In this document: positions 60,521-64,000 of the stretch, in pieces
How positions within the stretch are numbered: the stretch's first letter is position 1
How the letters are laid out: the number at the start of each line of letters is the position of its first letter
Assembly: GCA_020630915.1 (NCBI GenBank)
Contig: JAHDIF010000009.1
Location: forward strand, 47,680-111,679
Source: Dokdonia sp.
GTDB lineage: Bacteria > Bacteroidota > Bacteroidia > Flavobacteriales > Flavobacteriaceae
Direction: 5' to 3'
Length of the DNA: 64,000 bases
Program-made: the position numbers and the translations under genes
The notes under the pieces: model-generated
What the model saw: only the letters and a program-made list of their open reading frames with translations
Told to the model about the DNA's origin: nothing
Database searches by the model: none

Positions 60521-61465
60521 TTGACACGAGTATTGCCTGTCCTATTTTTACTATTATCTTTTGCTACAACAGCACAAGAAGTTGCCAAAGACACTATCCC
60601 AGATGGATGGAAAAGCAAAGCACTAGCAGAACTGCTGTTTAGTCAAAGTTCCTTTAATGAAGACTGGCAAGGTGGAGGAACCTCAAATGTTGCTGGAAAT
60701 ATAAACTACAACCACGACCTCAACTATAAAAAAGGTAAACTCAACTGGGACACAAAGCTCATTGCAAATTTAGGACTCAATGCAGCAAGAGGACAACGAT
60801 TTGTGCGGAAGACGTCAGATAGATTAGAGCTCAATAGTATTATTGGAAGTCGTATTGCACAATCCAGATGGTATACTTCTGGTCTTTTTAATTTTAGAAC
60901 CCAGTTCTTACCCGGTTATCGTTTTTTTGATACAGAAATTACCTCTAGTAGCACTAACATAGCAGAAATAGTGCAACAGCGAGAAAAAATCACACAATTT
61001 TTCTCTCCCGCTTATCTTCAAATTGGACCAGGTATTCTTTGGAAAAAGAGTAACAACCTTACTATAAACTTTGCTCCGATTACCTCCAGATTTATTTTTG
61101 TCTCTGGCAGATTTACAGCTGTTGTACCAGAAGAAGTTGAAAATTTTGAACCTTATTTTGGGGTTGCTGCAAATGAAACTACACGCTTTGAGTTAGGAGC
61201 CTCCCTAAGTGTGTATTACAAAGAAGAAATTTTTAAAAATATTGTTTTCGAGAACACTCTAAATCTCTACTCAGACTACCTAGAAAAAACAAAAAACATA
61301 GATTTAGATTATACCCTTAATGTAGGTATGCAAGTAAATAAGTATATCACAACAAATCTCTTATTACAGTTAATCTACGATGAGAATGCAGTAAATGGTT
61401 TACAAGTGCGACAAGTTTTAGGCGTAGGTTTAAAATATGCTTTTTTAGAATGGCGATCTTCTTAA
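60521..61465 (+). CDS. DUF3078 outer-membrane protein (TTG start)
   Basis: SQSSFNEDWQGGGTSNVAGNINYNHDLNYKKGKLNWDTKL. Confidence 0.8.
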   Translation: MTRVLPVLFLLLSFATTAQEVAKDTIPDGWKSKALAELLFSQSSFNEDWQGGGTSNVAGNINYNHDLNYKKGKLNWDTKLIANLGLNAARGQRFVRKTSDRLELNSIIGSRIAQSRWYTSGLFNFRTQFLPGYRFFDTEITSSSTNIAEIVQQREKITQFFSPAYLQIGPGILWKKSNNLTINFAPITSRFIFVSGRFTAVVPEEVENFEPYFGVAANETTRFELGASLSVYYKEEIFKNIVFENTLNLYSDYLEKTKNIDLDYTLNVGMQVNKYITTNLLLQLIYDENAVNGLQVRQVLGVGLKYAFLEWRSS

Positions 61466-61570
61466 TGAGTGATTAAACAGCAATCTTATCGATATAATGT
61501 TTTGTTTAATCGACTAAAAGCAATACTTGGTTTATCCTTAAAAAGCAAGAAAATTCTAAGCAACTACAAG

Positions 61571-61578
61571 TATATTTG
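61571..61578 (+). promoter_or_regulatory. -10 element (TATATTTG)
   Basis: TAnnTTTG match 35 bp before ATG 61606. Confidence 0.5.
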
Positions 61579-61605
61579 TACCATCTAAACTTAACTTATT
61601 ATAAC

Positions 61606-62556
61606 ATGAAAAAAGTAATTGTAACATTTAGTCTTTTGATCCTTTGTGCAAGTGCATTTGGACAAACTAAAGAAGAGCTAGAAGGACAAATGGCTCCCAA
61701 AAAAGCTGAGATAGGAAAACTTCAAGGTGAGGTAGATGCTTTGCAGGCTCAAATAGATGCACTTCCAGGATGGAGAAAAGGAGCTTTTGGAACTTTAGGA
61801 GGAAGCATCTCAGAATTTAATAATTGGTTCAACCAAGGAACTCCTAATGTATCTTCTGGTACTATAGGTATTACTGGAAATGCTTTTGCAAATTTGAAGC
61901 AAGACAAATTTTTCTGGAACAATTCTTTAAACCTTAACCTCTCGTGGGTGAAGTTTGAAGATAACGACGCCACTATGGTAGATCCAGAAACAGAAGGGTT
62001 TAGAGAAGCTGTAGATGTATTTAATATTTCATCTCTTTATGGTAGAAATATTGCCAAAAACCTTGCGGCATCAGCACTAGGGGAATATAGAACTACAATC
62101 CTGAACAATTTTAATGACCCTGGATATTTAGATCTTGGGGTAGGTGTTACTTGGACTCCTGTTCAAAATCTTGTAGTGGTGGTTCACCCATTAAACTATA
62201 ACTTTGTTTTTGCAGATAATGATGCCGTTTTCCAGTCATCTTTAGGAGCAAAAATATTAGTAGATTATACAAGACAGATAGGAGCGATTAACTTTAAATC
62301 GAACCTAACCGCTTTCCAGAGTTACGAAAATGGAGATCTTTCTAACTGGCAATGGACCAATGCTTTTGCATACACTCTATGGAAGAAAATCGGTGTAGGG
62401 TTTGATTTTGGATTACGTAACAGTAACCAAGAAACATTAGCTAATAGCCTTGCTGCTTTTGCTGCAGGAGATATGACTGGTGAAACACCTACTTTTGAAA
62501 ATCTTGATGGTCAATTACAGTCTTTCTGGACTCTTGGATTGAGCTACGCTTTCTAG
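61606..62556 (+). CDS. DUF3078 family protein, second copy
   Basis: Signal peptide; SISEFNNWFNQGTPNVSSGTIGITGNAFANLKQDKFFWNNSLNLNLSW. Confidence 0.8.
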   Translation: MKKVIVTFSLLILCASAFGQTKEELEGQMAPKKAEIGKLQGEVDALQAQIDALPGWRKGAFGTLGGSISEFNNWFNQGTPNVSSGTIGITGNAFANLKQDKFFWNNSLNLNLSWVKFEDNDATMVDPETEGFREAVDVFNISSLYGRNIAKNLAASALGEYRTTILNNFNDPGYLDLGVGVTWTPVQNLVVVVHPLNYNFVFADNDAVFQSSLGAKILVDYTRQIGAINFKSNLTAFQSYENGDLSNWQWTNAFAYTLWKKIGVGFDFGLRNSNQETLANSLAAFAAGDMTGETPTFENLDGQLQSFWTLGLSYAF

Positions 62557-62586
62557 GCTTACGCGAAAACAAATGCAACAATATAA

Positions 62587-62615
62587 AAAGAGCGACCAAA
62601 TGGTCGCTCTTTTTT
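62587..62615. terminator. bidirectional terminator between the DUF3078 gene and hflX
   Basis: AAAAGAGCGACC-AAAT-GGTCGCTCTTTTTT. Confidence 0.85.
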
Positions 62616-62624
62616 GTTCAAATT

Positions 62625-63839
62625 CTATAAATTCTGATCCTCATACTCGGGATACAAGAACTTGTTATAGGGGAAACGAGTCACGTGTATCTCACGCACA
62701 CGCTCATATACCTTTTTTCTAAATGCTTCTAAGTTATCCTTATTTAAAGCCGAGATAAATATCGCATCACCATTAGCACGTGCCATCCATGTTTTTTCCC
62801 ACTCCTCTAGAGAGTAATGAACGCCTGTGCGCTCTACCATAAGATCTTCTTCGTCAAAATCTTCGGCTTCGTAGGCATCAATTTTATTAAAAACCATTAA
62901 GGTAGGTTTATCCAGCCCGCTAATTTCGTCCAGCGTTTTATTTACAGATTCTATATGATCTTCAAACTGCGGGTGAGAAATATCTACTACGTGCAGGAGC
63001 AGGTCTGCTTCTCGCACTTCGTCTAGTGTGCTCTTAAAAGAATCTACGAGTTGCGTAGGTAGTTTTCGTATAAAGCCTACCGTATCAGATAATAAAAATG
63101 GCAGATTCCCTATTACTACTTTACGTACCGTAGTATCCAGCGTAGCAAATAGTTTATTCTCTGCAAAAACTTCACTTTTTGCCACTGTATTCATAAGAGT
63201 ACTCTTGCCTACATTGGTATATCCCACAAGTGCCACACGCACCAGAGCACCTCGATTACCGCGCTGGGTGGCCATTTGCTTATCAATAGTTTTTATCTTT
63301 TTCTTAAGCAAGGCAATGCGATCCCGCACGATACGTCTATCGGTCTCAATCTCTGTCTCTCCAGGACCTCGCATCCCGATACCTCCACGCTGTCGCTCTA
63401 AGTGTGTCCATAAACCTACTAGCCTAGGTAGTAAGTATTCATACTGTGCAAGCTCTACCTGTGTTCTCGCGTAACTCGTTTGCGCACGCTGTGCAAAAAT
63501 GTCCAGAATGAGATACGTACGATCTACAATCTTACATTTTAAAATTTTCTCAATATTTTTTTGCTGCGCCGGGGTAAGCTCATCATCAAAGATTACAGTA
63601 CCTACCTCGTGTTGCTCTACATAAGCAGCCACATCTTCCATCTTACCCGTCCCTATAAACGTTTTAGGATTAGGCATATCAAGCTTTTGCGTAAACCGCT
63701 TGAGCACTCTTCCACCTGCTGTATAGGCAAGAAACTCGAGTTCATCTAAGTACTCATTCATCTTCTCCTCGTTCTGAGCACGTGTGACCAACCCAATGAG
63801 TAGGACTTTCTCGTAATCTGTTTTTTCTACTTCTAGCAT
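62625..63839 (-). CDS. hflX: GTPase HflX
   Basis: RGGIGMRGPGETEIETDRR, VALVGYTNVGKSTLMNTV, FATLDTTVRKV. Confidence 0.94.
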   Translation of the reverse strand: MLEVEKTDYEKVLLIGLVTRAQNEEKMNEYLDELEFLAYTAGGRVLKRFTQKLDMPNPKTFIGTGKMEDVAAYVEQHEVGTVIFDDELTPAQQKNIEKILKCKIVDRTYLILDIFAQRAQTSYARTQVELAQYEYLLPRLVGLWTHLERQRGGIGMRGPGETEIETDRRIVRDRIALLKKKIKTIDKQMATQRGNRGALVRVALVGYTNVGKSTLMNTVAKSEVFAENKLFATLDTTVRKVVIGNLPFLLSDTVGFIRKLPTQLVDSFKSTLDEVREADLLLHVVDISHPQFEDHIESVNKTLDEISGLDKPTLMVFNKIDAYEAEDFDEEDLMVERTGVHYSLEEWEKTWMARANGDAIFISALNKDNLEAFRKKVYERVREIHVTRFPYNKFLYPEYEDQNL

Positions 63840-63946
63840 ACTACAAAGGTAGGGAGTAGTCTGCCGAAAACGAAATGAAAGTAGCAATCAAAACTGAAAT
63901 AGCTTCCGAACTGATCTTAAAACTTTAGAGCTCTGGTGAAAGTGTT

Positions 63947-64000
63947 GGTGATGGGTGATGGGTGATGGGTGATGGGTGATGGGTGATGGGTGATGGGTGA
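63947..64000. repeat. tandem heptamer (TGATGGG)n, about 7.7 copies, cut off by window end
   Basis: Perfect 7-bp periodicity to the last base. Confidence 0.97.

Noticed and set aside
1-64000. CRISPR array, prophage, restriction-modification or toxin-antitoxin defence island
   Set aside because: No spaced direct-repeat array, integrase, capsid, methyltransferase or recognised defence gene was seen in the translations.

Overview
The window is a gene-dense, AT-rich chromosomal segment from a marine-type Flavobacteriaceae (Bacteroidetes). Evidence for this lineage: TAnnTTTG -10 elements, T9SS C-terminal sorting domains, SufABCDSE with SufT/DUF2480/DUF3078, and TonB receptors. I saw no rRNA, tRNA, CRISPR array, IS element or prophage. 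Main blocks: pyrC, hemD, aspS, tadA and dxs; a T9SS M36 protease and dGTPase; a probable phosphate-acquisition island (TonB receptor, beta-helix lipoprotein, OprP-like porin, Pit-PhoU transporter); chrA; nrdBA; sdhCAB; a VPS10/BNR protein; pepP; lysC with a divergent ACT-like protein; brnQ; a pair of small Cys-rich paralogs; thiL; a surface cluster ending in an MbnP/MbnH-like pair; ThuA, TauE and a TonB receptor; an extended suf operon with an inserted metallo-beta-lactamase lipoprotein; two DUF3078 proteins; and hflX. The strongest unexplained signal is a dispersed perfect palindrome, GCTTTCGCGAAAGC (often extended to TACGCTTTCGCGAAAGCGTA). It has 15 exact copies plus several near-copies, both between genes and inside unrelated CDSs, where it mostly encodes Ala-Phe-Ala-Lys-Ala. 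Other leads are 11-bp direct repeats at the phosphate island, the MbnP/MbnH cluster, candidate orphan terminators/ncRNAs, a promoter-embedded perfect dyad, and a G-rich TGATGGG heptamer array running off the window end. All calls are by eye from sequence and translations; no searches were run.
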